NCBI GenBank assembly: GCA_963728365.1
Contig: CAVSJI010000001.1
Span: 682,001 to 746,000 of the forward strand
DNA length: 64,000 nucleotides
From: VRUE01 sp963728365
GTDB taxonomy: Bacteria; Actinomycetota; Thermoleophilia; Solirubrobacterales; 70-9
Direction of reading: 5' to 3'
Under the pieces are notes generated by a model, which searched no databases, was not told where the DNA came from, and worked only from the letters and a program-made list of their open reading frames with translations. Below are positions 16,902 to 25,049 of the stretch, in pieces. The translations under genes and the position numbers were made by a program. The stretch's first letter is position 1; each line of letters begins with the position of its first letter.

Positions 16902-17900
16902 GCGCGGAGCGCCGATGCCCATGCGGTCGCGGACCTCGGCGACGACCGGCGCGGCCAGGGAACGTGCCTTCTCGGCACCGGCGGCCAGCGTCTCCTCCAG
17001 TACCGCCTCGTCGGGACGCAGCTCGACATAGCGCTCCTGGACTGGGACCAGGAGCTCGACCACCGCCTCGGCCACGGCCTTCTTGAAGTCGCCGTAGCCG
17101 GCGCCGTCGAACTCCCGCTCGACCGCCTCGGGCTCGACCCCGCGGGCGACGGCGTAGACGTCGATCAGGTTGGCGATCCCGGGCTTGGCCTCGCGGTCGC
17201 GAACGATCTCGCGGCCGGAGTCGGTGACCGCGCTGCCGATCTTCTTGCGGATCGTCGCCTCGCCGTCGAGGACCAGCACCGTGCCCGCCTCGGTGCCGCC
17301 GGTGGTCGACATCTTCCGGGTCGGCTCCTGCAGGTCCATGATCCGCGCGCCGACCCCGGGGACGCGCAGCTCCGGCACCACCAGGGTCTCGCCGAAGCGC
17401 TCGTTGAAGCGGCGGGCGATCTCGCGCATCAGCTCGACGTGCTGGCGCTGGTCGTCGCCGACCGGCACCTCGGTCGCCCGGTAGGCGAGCACGTCGGCCG
17501 CCATCAGCACGGGGTAATAGAAGAGCGCCGCGGAAACCAGCTCCTGCTGCTTCGCCGACTTGTCCTTGAACTGATGCATGCGGTTGAGGTCGCCGTGCGA
17601 GGTGACCGAGGAGAGCATCCAGGTGAGCTCGGTGTGCTCGCGCACGTCGGACTGGCGGAAGAGCATGCATCGCGCTGGGTCGAGGCCGGCGGCAAGCAGG
17701 ATCGCGGTCGTGTCGTAGAGCCGCTCGCGCAGCTCGGCCGGGTCGAAGGCGACCGAGAGCGCGTGCAGGTCGACGATGCAGAAGATCGCCGTGTCGCCGC
17801 GGTCCTGCCCCTCGACGTACTGGCGGATCGCGCCGATGTAGTTGCCCAGGTGCTTGCGGCCGGTGGGCTGGATGCCGGAGAAGACGATCGGGGCGGCCAT
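16899..17900 (-). CDS. trpS: Tryptophan-tRNA ligase
   Basis: Class I aminoacyl-tRNA synthetase charging tRNA-Trp. 333 residues. FSGIQPTGRKHLGNYIGA carries the HIGH-equivalent motif and PTRKMSTTGG the KMSKS-equivalent. MHQFKDKS and DQRQHVELMREIARR are family features. -10 TAGGCT lies 7 nt upstream of the ATG. Confidence 0.96.
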   Translation of the reverse strand: MAAPIVFSGIQPTGRKHLGNYIGAIRQYVEGQDRGDTAIFCIVDLHALSVAFDPAELRERLYDTTAILLAAGLDPARCMLFRQSDVREHTELTWMLSSVTSHGDLNRMHQFKDKSAKQQELVSAALFYYPVLMAADVLAYRATEVPVGDDQRQHVELMREIARRFNERFGETLVVPELRVPGVGARIMDLQEPTRKMSTTGGTEAGTVLVLDGEATIRKKIGSAVTDSGREIVRDREAKPGIANLIDVYAVARGVEPEAVEREFDGAGYGDFKKAVAEAVVELLVPVQERYVELRPDEAVLEETLAAGAEKARSLAAPVVAEVRDRMGIGAPR

Positions 17901-17907
17901 TGTGCGG

Positions 17908-17913
17908 AGCCTA
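17908..17913 (-). promoter_or_regulatory. Candidate leaderless -10 of trpS
   Basis: TAGGCT, 7 nt before the trpS ATG, same hexamer and spacing as metK and DAHP synthase. Confidence 0.45.
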
Positions 17914-17954
17914 GTTGGGCGGCGGGGGTGGAGTGCCCCTCGCTAGTCGGGGCG

Positions 17955-18047
17955 GCCGGGACGGGGCACCCCTCGCCCTGACAATCGCCGGCCTAATGAG
18001 GCCGGCGATTTGAGTATCCGCCAGTTCGAGGGGTGCCCCGTCCCGGC
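17955..18047. repeat. 93-bp palindrome between MFS gene and trpS
   Basis: Perfect 21-bp arms (17955-17975 and 18027-18047; left arm starts GCCGGGACGGGGCACCCC). A second, inner hairpin 17983-18010 is AATCGCCGGCC around TAATGA. The remaining bases of the 17914-18093 gap show no gene. Confidence 0.85.
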
Positions 18048-18093
18048 TCTCGGAGCGGGGTTACGGCACCATGACCCTGGGACGGGAGCTTGG

Positions 18094-19716
18094 TTAGGTG
18101 GGCCCGGGGGCTGGCTCAGGTGCGGGCGCTGGCGCGGGCGCGGAGTCTGCGTCGGGGCCGTGGCCGCACTCGCCGGCCGGCGCAGCGCCGCGGGTGGGGA
18201 TGGCTTCTCGGTGGCGCCTGGGGTTCTCTATGCCGAAGCCGGAGACGGTGCCGCCGACGATCATCAGGATTCCGGCTATGCCGATGCCCAGGTGGAAGGC
18301 TGAGGTCGAGGCGTCGGTGGAGGCGCTTGCGACGCGGGTGGCCTGGCGCGGGGGCAGCTTGGCGGTGCCCGGCACGGCCAATGGCTGGTGCTTGGCGTCG
18401 GAGACTGCGTGCGTCGCGCGTGGGCCGAGCGGGGCGCTGCCGAGGTTGGAGTCGAGGCTCGCGCCGAAGTAGGCCGAGATCACGGCGCCGAGGATCGCGA
18501 TCGCCAGCAGGCCGGCGACGCGCGAGACACCGTTGTTGACGCCCGAGGCGATGCCGACGTGACTCTCCTCGACCGAGTCGAGCACGGTCGCGGTCAGCGG
18601 CGCGACCGTGGCCGAGAGGCCGAGGCCGAAGACGACGATCGCCGGCAGCACGTCGGCCGCATAGTCGGCCCCGCTGCCGACCCGCAGCAGCAGGAGCAGG
18701 CCGACGCCGCCGACGATCGGGCCGAGCGTCATCGGCAGCCGCGGCCCCGTCCCCGAGGTCAGCCTTCCCCAGCGCGGCGAGAGGGAGAAGAGCAGCAGCG
18801 AGACCGGCGTCGTCGCCAACCCCGCCTCCAGCGCCGAGTAGCCCGCCACCTGCTGGAGGAAGAGTCCGACGAAGAAGAGGCCACCGATCAGCCCTGCGTA
18901 GGTGGAGAGCGTGGTCAGGTTGGCGACAGCGAAGTTGCGGATGCGGAAGAGGCCGAGGTCGAGCATCGGGTGGCGGGCCCGCGCCTCGTGCAGGACGAAG
19001 AGGACGAAGCAGGCGACGCCGGCGAGCAGCGGGATCCAGACGCCGGGTGCGCCCCAGCCGTGGGTTGGCTGCTCGATCAGCGCGTAGACCGGACCTCCGA
19101 GACCGGCGGCGGAGAGCGCGATGCCGGTCCAGTCGATGCCGCGGAAGGCGTCGGGGTCGCGGCTCTCGCGCACCGAGTGCATGGTGATCGCCACCGTGGC
19201 GACGATCAGCGGGATGTTGATCCAGAAGATCGCCCGCCACGAGGTGACGCCGATCAGTGCCCCGCCGCCCGCCGGGCCGAACACGGTCGCGATCCCTGTC
19301 CAGGCGGTCCAGGTCCCCACCGCCTTGCCGCGCGCCGCCCCCTCGAAGGTCGCGGCGACGATCGCCAGCGAGCCGGGCACGAGCAGCGCGCCGGCGATGC
19401 CCTGCAGGGCGCGAGCGGCGATCAGGAACTCAACTGAGGGGGCCACCGCGCAAAGCACCGAGCAGGCGCCGAAGCCGATCAGGCCGATGACGAACACCTC
19501 GCGCCGGCCGAACTGGTCGCCGAGCGAGCCGCCGACGAGGAGCAGCGAGACCAGGGTCAGCATGTAGGCCTCGACCACCCACTGCTGCCCGGCAAGCCCC
19601 GCGTCGAGCCCGTCGGCGATCGCCGGCAGGGCGACGTTGACGACGGTCGAGTCGAGGAAGACGATCGTCGAGCCGAGGATCGTCGCGACCAGCGTCAGGC
19701 GCTGTTGACGGGACAC
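18094..19716 (-). CDS. MFS drug exporter, DHA2 (EmrB/QacA) family, 14 TMS
   Basis: 540 residues from GTG 19716 (VSRQQRLTLVATILGSTIVFLD); codons further upstream run into a palindrome. TM1 contains the DHA2 motif FLDSTVVNVALPAI. Motif A is GDQFGRREVF between TM2 and TM3, and motif C-like GPAGGGALIG lies in TM5. About 14 hydrophobic segments, with a Pro/Ala-rich cytosolic tail. Proton-driven efflux of unknown substrate. A -10 (TACACT) is 6 nt from the GTG. Confidence 0.88.
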   Translation of the reverse strand: MSRQQRLTLVATILGSTIVFLDSTVVNVALPAIADGLDAGLAGQQWVVEAYMLTLVSLLLVGGSLGDQFGRREVFVIGLIGFGACSVLCAVAPSVEFLIAARALQGIAGALLVPGSLAIVAATFEGAARGKAVGTWTAWTGIATVFGPAGGGALIGVTSWRAIFWINIPLIVATVAITMHSVRESRDPDAFRGIDWTGIALSAAGLGGPVYALIEQPTHGWGAPGVWIPLLAGVACFVLFVLHEARARHPMLDLGLFRIRNFAVANLTTLSTYAGLIGGLFFVGLFLQQVAGYSALEAGLATTPVSLLLFSLSPRWGRLTSGTGPRLPMTLGPIVGGVGLLLLLRVGSGADYAADVLPAIVVFGLGLSATVAPLTATVLDSVEESHVGIASGVNNGVSRVAGLLAIAILGAVISAYFGASLDSNLGSAPLGPRATHAVSDAKHQPLAVPGTAKLPPRQATRVASASTDASTSAFHLGIGIAGILMIVGGTVSGFGIENPRRHREAIPTRGAAPAGECGHGPDADSAPAPAPAPEPAPGPT

Positions 19717-19722
19717 GCGTCG

Positions 19723-19728
19723 AGTGTA
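19723..19728 (-). promoter_or_regulatory. Candidate leaderless -10 of the MFS gene
   Basis: TACACT, 6 nt before the GTG at 19716. Confidence 0.45.
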
Positions 19729-19738
19729 CGGGCGGGTA

Positions 19739-19850
19739 GGGCCGTCCAGACAGGGGTTCCACTTAACTTTTTCAGTGGAATGCTGGCGGGCTAACGCCGC
19801 TGGCTCACGACGAAGAAGTACAAGACGTTCCACTCCTGCCTGGACGGCCC
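19739..19850. repeat. Palindromic element F5, copy 1
   Basis: Outer arms 19739-19754 and 19835-19850 match at 15 of 16 positions as inverted copies (GGGCCGTCCAGACAGG). The core holds CTTAACTTTTTCAGTGG and GAAGAAGTACAAGACG, shared with the copies at 22384 and 60038. It ends 1 bp before the fetB stop. Confidence 0.85.
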
Positions 19851-19851
19851 C

Positions 19852-20628
19852 TCAGGAGTTCGCGACGGGGTCGAGGTCGCGCAACTGGTGGGCTTCGGTG
19901 AAGAAGCTCCTGTAGGCCAGGCCGGTGGCGACGAGGGCGGCGATCGAGACGCTGCCGAGCAGGGCGTAGAGGAGGATCAGCTGCAGGCGGACGGCGTCGG
20001 TCGGGCTGGCGCCGGCGAGCAGCATGCCGACCATCGTGCCGGGGAAGAAGATCAGGCCGGTGGTCTTGGTCGAGTCGATGAGGGTGATCATTCCCGAGCG
20101 CAGGGCACGCCGAACGAAGGGGCGAGCCGCTTCCTCGCCCGTGGCTCCGAGCGCGAGGGTCGCCTCGATCCGAGCCCGTGACTCGGCGATCTCGTCGCCG
20201 AGCCGGTTGAGCGCCACCGCCGACGCGGTCATCGCGTTGCCGATCACCATGCCGCCGACCGGGACCAGGTAGCGCGGCGTCGCTTCGAAGACGCCGAGCG
20301 CGACGACTAGGCCGAGGGTCATCGCCCCGGCCGCGGCGAGCGCGATCAGCAGCGGCCAGAAGGCGCCGGGCACGCGCTTCGCCCGGCTGCGGGCGGTGAG
20401 TGCGCCGAAGACAACCATCACGGCGAGCAGGGCGAAGACGAGCCAGAGCGTGTCGGCGTCGAAGATCAGCTTGATCGCGTAGCCGATCGCGGTCAGCTGG
20501 ACGAAGGAGCGCACGGTGGCGACGCCAATATCGCGCTCGAGGTCGGCCTTCTGCCAGAAGGAGATCGCCGCGGCGAGGGCGACCAGGGCGAGGGCGGCGC
20601 CGACCTGGCCGATCGAGAGGTGGATCAA
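19852..20628 (-). CDS. fetB: ABC transporter permease, FetB (UPF0014) family
   Basis: About 258 residues with 7 hydrophobic segments. Family core PVGGMVIGNAMTASAVALNRL and ALRSGMITLIDSTKTTGLIFFPGTMVGMLLAGASP. FetAB was described in E. coli as an iron exporter; the substrate here is not proven. I place the start at TTG 20628 (MIHLSIGQVG), because residues further upstream are encoded by palindrome F1 and are not family-like. GGAAGG at the element's edge would be the Shine-Dalgarno. Partner of fetA upstream. Confidence 0.85.
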   Translation of the reverse strand: MIHLSIGQVGAALALVALAAAISFWQKADLERDIGVATVRSFVQLTAIGYAIKLIFDADTLWLVFALLAVMVVFGALTARSRAKRVPGAFWPLLIALAAAGAMTLGLVVALGVFEATPRYLVPVGGMVIGNAMTASAVALNRLGDEIAESRARIEATLALGATGEEAARPFVRRALRSGMITLIDSTKTTGLIFFPGTMVGMLLAGASPTDAVRLQLILLYALLGSVSIAALVATGLAYRSFFTEAHQLRDLDPVANS

Positions 20629-20637
20629 GGTCTCGCC

Positions 20638-20684
20638 TTCCGGTGCGCCTTTGCCGCGCATGACGTGGGATAGGCGCACCGGAG
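20638..20684. repeat. 47-bp palindrome, family F1, copy 3 (fetA/fetB junction)
   Basis: TTCCGGTGCGCCTTT...ATAGGCGCACCGGAG, exactly 47 bp. It begins 2 bp past the fetA stop and ends 9 bp before the fetB start. Confidence 0.9.
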
Positions 20685-20686
20685 CG

Positions 20687-21343
20687 TCATCCCAGCACCT
20701 CCGCCATGGCGCCGTGCTCGGCAACGCGGCCGGCCTCGATCCGCACCACCCACTCGCCCAGGCGCCGCGCCTGCTCGGGGTCGTGGCTGACGAGCACCAG
20801 TGAGATCTCGAGCTCCCGACCCAGCCGGGAGAGGGTCGCCTCGATCGCGTCGCGGGCGGCGTGGTCGAGGGCCGAGGTCGGCTCGTCGAGCAGCAGCACC
20901 GCCGGCTCCTGGACCAGCGCCCGGGCCAGCATCGCCCGCTGCTGCTCGCCGACCGAGAGCCTGCTCACCTCGCGCTCGGCGAACTCCGGGTCGAGGCCGG
21001 CGAGCCGCAGGCAGCGCTCGGCGTCGACTTTCCTGCCCGCGAGTCCCGCCGCGTAGGAGAGGTTCGAACCCACCGTCCCCTCGAGCAGCGCCGGCAGCTG
21101 GGGCACCAGCGAGACCTCGCGGCGCAGGGCCAGGGGGTCGTACTCGTCGAGCGGGCGCCCGCGGTAGGCGATCGTCCCCTCGTCGGGATCGACGAGCCGG
21201 TTGAGCAACCGCAGCAGCGTCGACTTCCCCGCCCCAGAAGGACCGACGATCGCCGTTGCCCCGGCGGGAATTCCGACGCCGACCGAGTCGAGCACCCGCC
21301 GACCGCCCCGCACCAGCCCCACGTCCCGCAGCTCGAACAGCAC
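20687..21343 (-). CDS. fetA: ABC transporter ATP-binding protein, FetA-like
   Basis: 218 residues from GTG 21343 (VLFELRDVGLVRGG). Reading further up would start inside palindrome F2. Walker A GPSGAGKSTLL, signature LSVGEQQRAMLARAL, Walker B AVLLLDEPTSALD, and a His switch in VLVSHDPEQ. It energises the FetB permease next door. It is the first gene of the pair, with F2 directly upstream. Confidence 0.88.
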   Translation of the reverse strand: MLFELRDVGLVRGGRRVLDSVGVGIPAGATAIVGPSGAGKSTLLRLLNRLVDPDEGTIAYRGRPLDEYDPLALRREVSLVPQLPALLEGTVGSNLSYAAGLAGRKVDAERCLRLAGLDPEFAEREVSRLSVGEQQRAMLARALVQEPAVLLLDEPTSALDHAARDAIEATLSRLGRELEISLVLVSHDPEQARRLGEWVVRIEAGRVAEHGAMAEVLG

Positions 21344-21360
21344 CGCCGCATGATCGCAGG

Positions 21361-21412
21361 GGACGTGCCGCAACTTAGAGGTCCGCATAGGTACCTAAGT
21401 TGCGGCACGTCC
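21361..21412. repeat. 52-bp palindrome, family F2, copy 2
   Basis: 17-bp perfect arms GGACGTGCCGCAACTTA and TAAGTTGCGGCACGTCC, 18-bp centre ending GGTACC. The length is identical to copy 1 at 14655. It lies between divergent fetA and ku. Confidence 0.9.
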
Positions 21413-21503
21413 CCGGGGTCGCGGGGCGCAAGATGGCTGGCGGCTCGGCGCCGGGGTTGCGGTGGGGTGGGGAGCGCTGGAAGAATCGGGTAGGTGGATG
21501 CCG

Positions 21504-22400
21504 ATGGCTAGAGCCATATGGAGCGGTTCGATCAGCTTTGGGCTGCTCAACGTGCCCGTCAAGCTGTACAGCGCGGTCGCGCGCCGAGGGATCTCGCTGC
21601 GTGAGATCCGCGAGTCCGACAATGCCCGCATCCGCCACCGGCGGGTCGCCGAGGGGACCGACGAGGAGGTCCCCTACGAGAAGATCGTCAAGGCGTACGA
21701 GATCGCCAAGGACCGCTACATCCCGATCTCCAAAGCTGAGCTGGAGGCGCTGGCGCCGCAGAAGAGCCGCGCGATCGAGGTGCAGGACTTCGTCGACCTC
21801 GACCAGATCGACCCGATCTACTTCGACAGCCCCTACTACCTCGGCCCGGCGCAGGGGGCCGAGCGCGCCTACTCGCTGCTCGCCAAGGCGATGGAGGACT
21901 CGGGCAAGGTGGCGATCGCCCGCTTCGTCTTCCGCAACAAGGAGCACCTGGCGGCGCTGCGGCCAGGCGACGGGGTGCTGACCCTGACCACGATGCGCTT
22001 TGCCGACGAGGTCGTGCCGCCCGAGGAGCTCGAGGACGTGCTTCCCGGCGAGAAGCCGAAGATCCCCAAGCGCGAGGTCGAGATGGCCGAGCAGCTGATC
22101 GAGTCGCTGACCCGCGAGTTCGACCCGGGCGCCTACCGAGACGAGCACCGCGAGCAGCTGCTGGCGATGATCGAACGCAAGGCAGCCGGCGAGGAGGTCG
22201 TCACGGCGCCACAGGAGGAGCGCGAGCCGACCAAGGCCCCCGACCTGATGGCCGCCCTGGAGCAGAGCATCGCCGCCGTGCAGGGCAAGCGAGACGGCAA
22301 GGCCAAGGCGCCCAAGCCAAAGGCCAAGGCGAAGAAAGCCCCAGCGAAGAAACGCGCGGCCTCGACATCCAAATCCCGCGCCAAGAGCCGATCCCGGTAG
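21504..22400 (+). CDS. ku: Non-homologous end-joining protein Ku
   Basis: Homodimeric ring that binds DNA double-strand ends and recruits LigD. 298 residues from ATG 21504 (MARAIWSGSISFGLLNVPVK, the canonical bacterial Ku start). Core Ku domain to about residue 250, followed by a lysine/alanine-rich tail (KAKAPKPKAKAKK...), as in actinobacterial Ku proteins, where such tails add DNA affinity. Followed by the LigD-type polymerase. Its last 17 bp, including the stop, form part of the left arm of palindrome F5. Confidence 0.95.
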   Translation: MARAIWSGSISFGLLNVPVKLYSAVARRGISLREIRESDNARIRHRRVAEGTDEEVPYEKIVKAYEIAKDRYIPISKAELEALAPQKSRAIEVQDFVDLDQIDPIYFDSPYYLGPAQGAERAYSLLAKAMEDSGKVAIARFVFRNKEHLAALRPGDGVLTLTTMRFADEVVPPEELEDVLPGEKPKIPKREVEMAEQLIESLTREFDPGAYRDEHREQLLAMIERKAAGEEVVTAPQEEREPTKAPDLMAALEQSIAAVQGKRDGKAKAPKPKAKAKKAPAKKRAASTSKSRAKSRSR

Positions 22401-22497
22401 GGGTGGAGCGTCTTGTACTTTTTCGCGGCGAGCGATCGTCGACAGCCCGAAACGCGGCTCGAAAAAGTTAAGCGGAACCCCTACCGGGATCGGCTCT
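22384..22497. repeat. Palindromic element F5, copy 2
   Basis: Perfect 21-bp outer arms: 22384-22404 (the end of ku plus 4 bp) and 22477-22497 (its inverted copy, ending 1 bp before the next gene's GTG). The core is in opposite orientation to the other two copies, with CTTGTACTTTTTCGCGG and CTCGAAAAAGTTAAGCGG. Confidence 0.9.
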
Positions 22498-22498
22498 A

Positions 22499-23437
22499 GT
22501 GCCCGGGAGCCGCCAGGTCGAGGTCGACGGGCGTGAGCTGACGCTGACCAACCTCGACAAGGTCCTCTACCCGAAGGCCGGCTTCACCAAGGGCGAGGTG
22601 GTCGACTACTACGCCCGGGTCGCGCCGGCGATCGTCCCCCATCTGCGCGGCCGCGCCTTGACCCTGCGCCGCTTCCCCGAAGGCGTCGACGACGCCGATG
22701 CCGCCTTCTTCGAGAAGCGCTGCCCCAAACACCGGCCCGAGTGGGTGAAGACCGCCGCGGTCCTCGCCGGGCCGCGCGCCGGGACGATCGACTTCTGCGT
22801 CTGCGAGGACCGGCCCACCCTGGTCTGGATGGCGCAGCTGGCGGCGATCGAGCTGCACCCCTCCCTCTCGCTCGCCGAGGCGCCCGACCGCCCCACTGTG
22901 CTCGCCTTCGACCTCGACCCCGGGCCGCCGGCCGGCGTGCTCGACTGTTGCCGGGTCGCCCTGCGCCTGCGTGAGCTCTTCGATCACTTCGGGGTTCAGT
23001 GCTTCCCGAAGACCTCGGGATCCAAGGGCCTGCAGGTCTACGTGCCGCTCAACGAAGACGCCGTCGCCTACGAGGCCGAGGACGGCGGCGAGCGGGCGAC
23101 CAAACCCTTCGCCCGGGCGATCGCCCAGTTGCTCGAGAAGCAGACCCCCGAGGAGGTCGTCTCGAAGATGAAAAAGGCCGAGCGCAAGGGCAAGGTCTTC
23201 GTCGACTGGTCCCAGAACCATCGCCGCAAGACGACGATCGCCGTCTACTCCCTAAGGGCCCGCGAACGCCCCACGGTCTCCACCCCAATCACCTGGGACG
23301 AGGTCGAAACGGCCGTGGAGCGCAAAGACCCAAGCTCCCTCGTCTTCGAGGCCGGAGACGTCCTCAAGCGCATCGAAAGACAAGGCGACCTCTTCGCCCC
23401 GGTCCTCGAGTTGAAGCAACAGCTCCCCGAGCTTTAG
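22499..23437 (+). CDS. ligD: Stand-alone LigD-type primase/polymerase (NHEJ polymerase domain)
   Basis: 312 residues: the archaeo-eukaryotic primase-like polymerase domain of LigD without ligase or phosphoesterase domains. LTNLDKVLYPKAGFTKGEV is the canonical start of the PolDom. The metal-binding acidic pair is in FDLDPGP. SGSKGLQVYVPL carries the His/Ser-Gly catalytic region in variant form, and DWSQNHRRKTTIAVYSLR closes the fold. Acts with Ku in end processing and gap filling. The ligase must be encoded elsewhere. GTG start at 22499, directly after the F5 arm. Confidence 0.9.
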   Translation: MPGSRQVEVDGRELTLTNLDKVLYPKAGFTKGEVVDYYARVAPAIVPHLRGRALTLRRFPEGVDDADAAFFEKRCPKHRPEWVKTAAVLAGPRAGTIDFCVCEDRPTLVWMAQLAAIELHPSLSLAEAPDRPTVLAFDLDPGPPAGVLDCCRVALRLRELFDHFGVQCFPKTSGSKGLQVYVPLNEDAVAYEAEDGGERATKPFARAIAQLLEKQTPEEVVSKMKKAERKGKVFVDWSQNHRRKTTIAVYSLRARERPTVSTPITWDEVETAVERKDPSSLVFEAGDVLKRIERQGDLFAPVLELKQQLPEL

Positions 23438-23458
23438 GCAACCGACGCACCGAGAAGG

Positions 23459-23521
23459 TCGGGCGGGGAGGGTCCGCGGACGCGCTTCGCGCTGAGTGTC
23501 CGGCGGACCCGCCCCGCCCGA
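23459..23521. repeat. 63-bp palindrome between convergent genes
   Basis: Arms 23459-23477 and 23503-23521 match at 18 of 19 positions (TCGGGCGGGGAGGGTCCGC). Inner part GGACGCGCTTCGCGCTGAGTGTCC. It lies between the ends of ligD (+) and gcvPB (-) and could terminate both. Confidence 0.8.
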
Positions 23522-23528
23522 CCCCACC

Positions 23529-25049
23529 TCAGGACATCGCCTGCCGCACAACCGGCCGCCGCGTCGCCTTGACCTCGTCGAGGCGACGCACGGGGGTCGT
23601 GTAAGGAGCCTGCTTGGCGACCTCCGGATCCTCCTCGGCCTCGGCGAGGATCCGCTCTACGGCGTCGGCGAAGGCGTCGAGGGTCTCCTTGGTCTCGGTC
23701 TCGGTCGGCTCGATCATCAGCGCCTCCTCGACCAGCAGGGGGAAGTAAACGGTCGGCGGGTGAAAGCCGAAGTCGAGCAGGCGCTTGGCGAGGTCGAGGG
23801 TGGCGAGGCCGAGCTCGCGCTTCATCGGCTTTCCGGAGAGGACGAACTCGTGCATGCAGTGGCGGTCGAAGGCGACCGGCAGGCGCTGGCCGCCGCGGCC
23901 CTCGGCAAGCCTCGCCTTCAGGTAGTTGGCGTTGAGCACCGCGGTCTCCGAGGCCTCGGCGAGGCCGTCGGCGCCGAGGCTGAGGATGTAGGCGTAGGAG
24001 CGCACGAAGACGCCGAAGTTGCCCTGGAAGCCGCGCAGGCGGCCGATCGACTTGGGGCGCTCGCGATCGAGGTCGTAGAGCGGGCCGTGGCCGTTGTTGT
24101 CGCGGCGCACCACCTGCGGGCGCGGCAGGTAGGGCTCGATTCGCTCGGAGACCGCGATCGGCCCGGCCCCCGGCCCACCTCCCCCGTGCGGCTGGCTGAA
24201 GGACTTGTGCAGGTTGACGTGGACGATGTCGAAGCCCATGTCGCCGGGGCGCGAGTGGCCGATCACCGCGTTGAGGTTGGCGCCGTCGTAGTAGAGCGTC
24301 CCCCCCGCCGCGTGGATCAGCGCGGCAATCTCGGCGATGTTCTCGTCGAAGAGGCCGAGCGTGTTGGGGTTGGTGAGCATTAGGCAGGCGACCCGCTCCG
24401 GATCGGCGTCGATCTTCGCCCGCAGGTCGTCCATCTCGACCCCGCCGCGCTCGTTGGTTGCCACCTTGACGACCTCGTAGCCGGCCATCGTCACCGAAGC
24501 CGGGTTGGTGCCGTGCGAGGTGTCGGGTGCCAGGACCTTGGTTCGCTGTTCGCCGCGGTCGGCGTGGAAGGCCCGGGTGAGCAGCAGGCCGGCGAGCTCG
24601 CCGTGCGATCCGGCCGAGGGCTGCAGGCTGACGTGCGGCAGGCCGCAGATCTCAGCCAGCGAGCGCTGCAGCAGCCAGATCAGCTCAAGGGCGCCCTGGG
24701 CGCGCTTCGGATCCTGCGCCGGGTGCAGGCGGGAGTGGCCGGGGAGCGCGGCGACGCGCTCGTTGAGGCGCGGGTTGTGCTTCATCGTGCAGGAGCCGAG
24801 CGGGTAGAAGCCGGAGTCGAGGTCGAAGTTGCGCCGCGAGAGCCGGTTGTAGTGGCGGACGATCTCCGGCTCGGCGACCTCGGGCAGGCGCGGCGGCTCG
24901 GCGCGCAGCAGCTCGGCCGGGATCAGCTCGGCGAGCGGTGGCTCCGGGACTTCGGCAGGCGGCAGGGCGGCGGCCCGCCGTCCCGCCTTCGACTTCTCGT
25001 AGATCGTCTCGGCCCGTTCGGCCTGCATCGGGGTCTCGGTCAGCGCCAT
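23529..25049 (-). CDS. gcvPB: Glycine dehydrogenase (decarboxylating) subunit 2
   Basis: PLP-carrying half of the split P-protein of the glycine cleavage system. 506 residues. SHGTNPASVTMAGY and the PLP-lysine motif NLHKSFSQPHGGGGPGAGPI are clear. PLGSCTMKHNPRLNE lies near the N-terminus. Its ATG overlaps the gcvPA stop by one base, in line with a 1:1 complex. Last gene of the gcvT-H-PA-PB operon; the P63 palindrome follows. Confidence 0.96.
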   Translation of the reverse strand: MALTETPMQAERAETIYEKSKAGRRAAALPPAEVPEPPLAELIPAELLRAEPPRLPEVAEPEIVRHYNRLSRRNFDLDSGFYPLGSCTMKHNPRLNERVAALPGHSRLHPAQDPKRAQGALELIWLLQRSLAEICGLPHVSLQPSAGSHGELAGLLLTRAFHADRGEQRTKVLAPDTSHGTNPASVTMAGYEVVKVATNERGGVEMDDLRAKIDADPERVACLMLTNPNTLGLFDENIAEIAALIHAAGGTLYYDGANLNAVIGHSRPGDMGFDIVHVNLHKSFSQPHGGGGPGAGPIAVSERIEPYLPRPQVVRRDNNGHGPLYDLDRERPKSIGRLRGFQGNFGVFVRSYAYILSLGADGLAEASETAVLNANYLKARLAEGRGGQRLPVAFDRHCMHEFVLSGKPMKRELGLATLDLAKRLLDFGFHPPTVYFPLLVEEALMIEPTETETKETLDAFADAVERILAEAEEDPEVAKQAPYTTPVRRLDEVKATRRPVVRQAMS

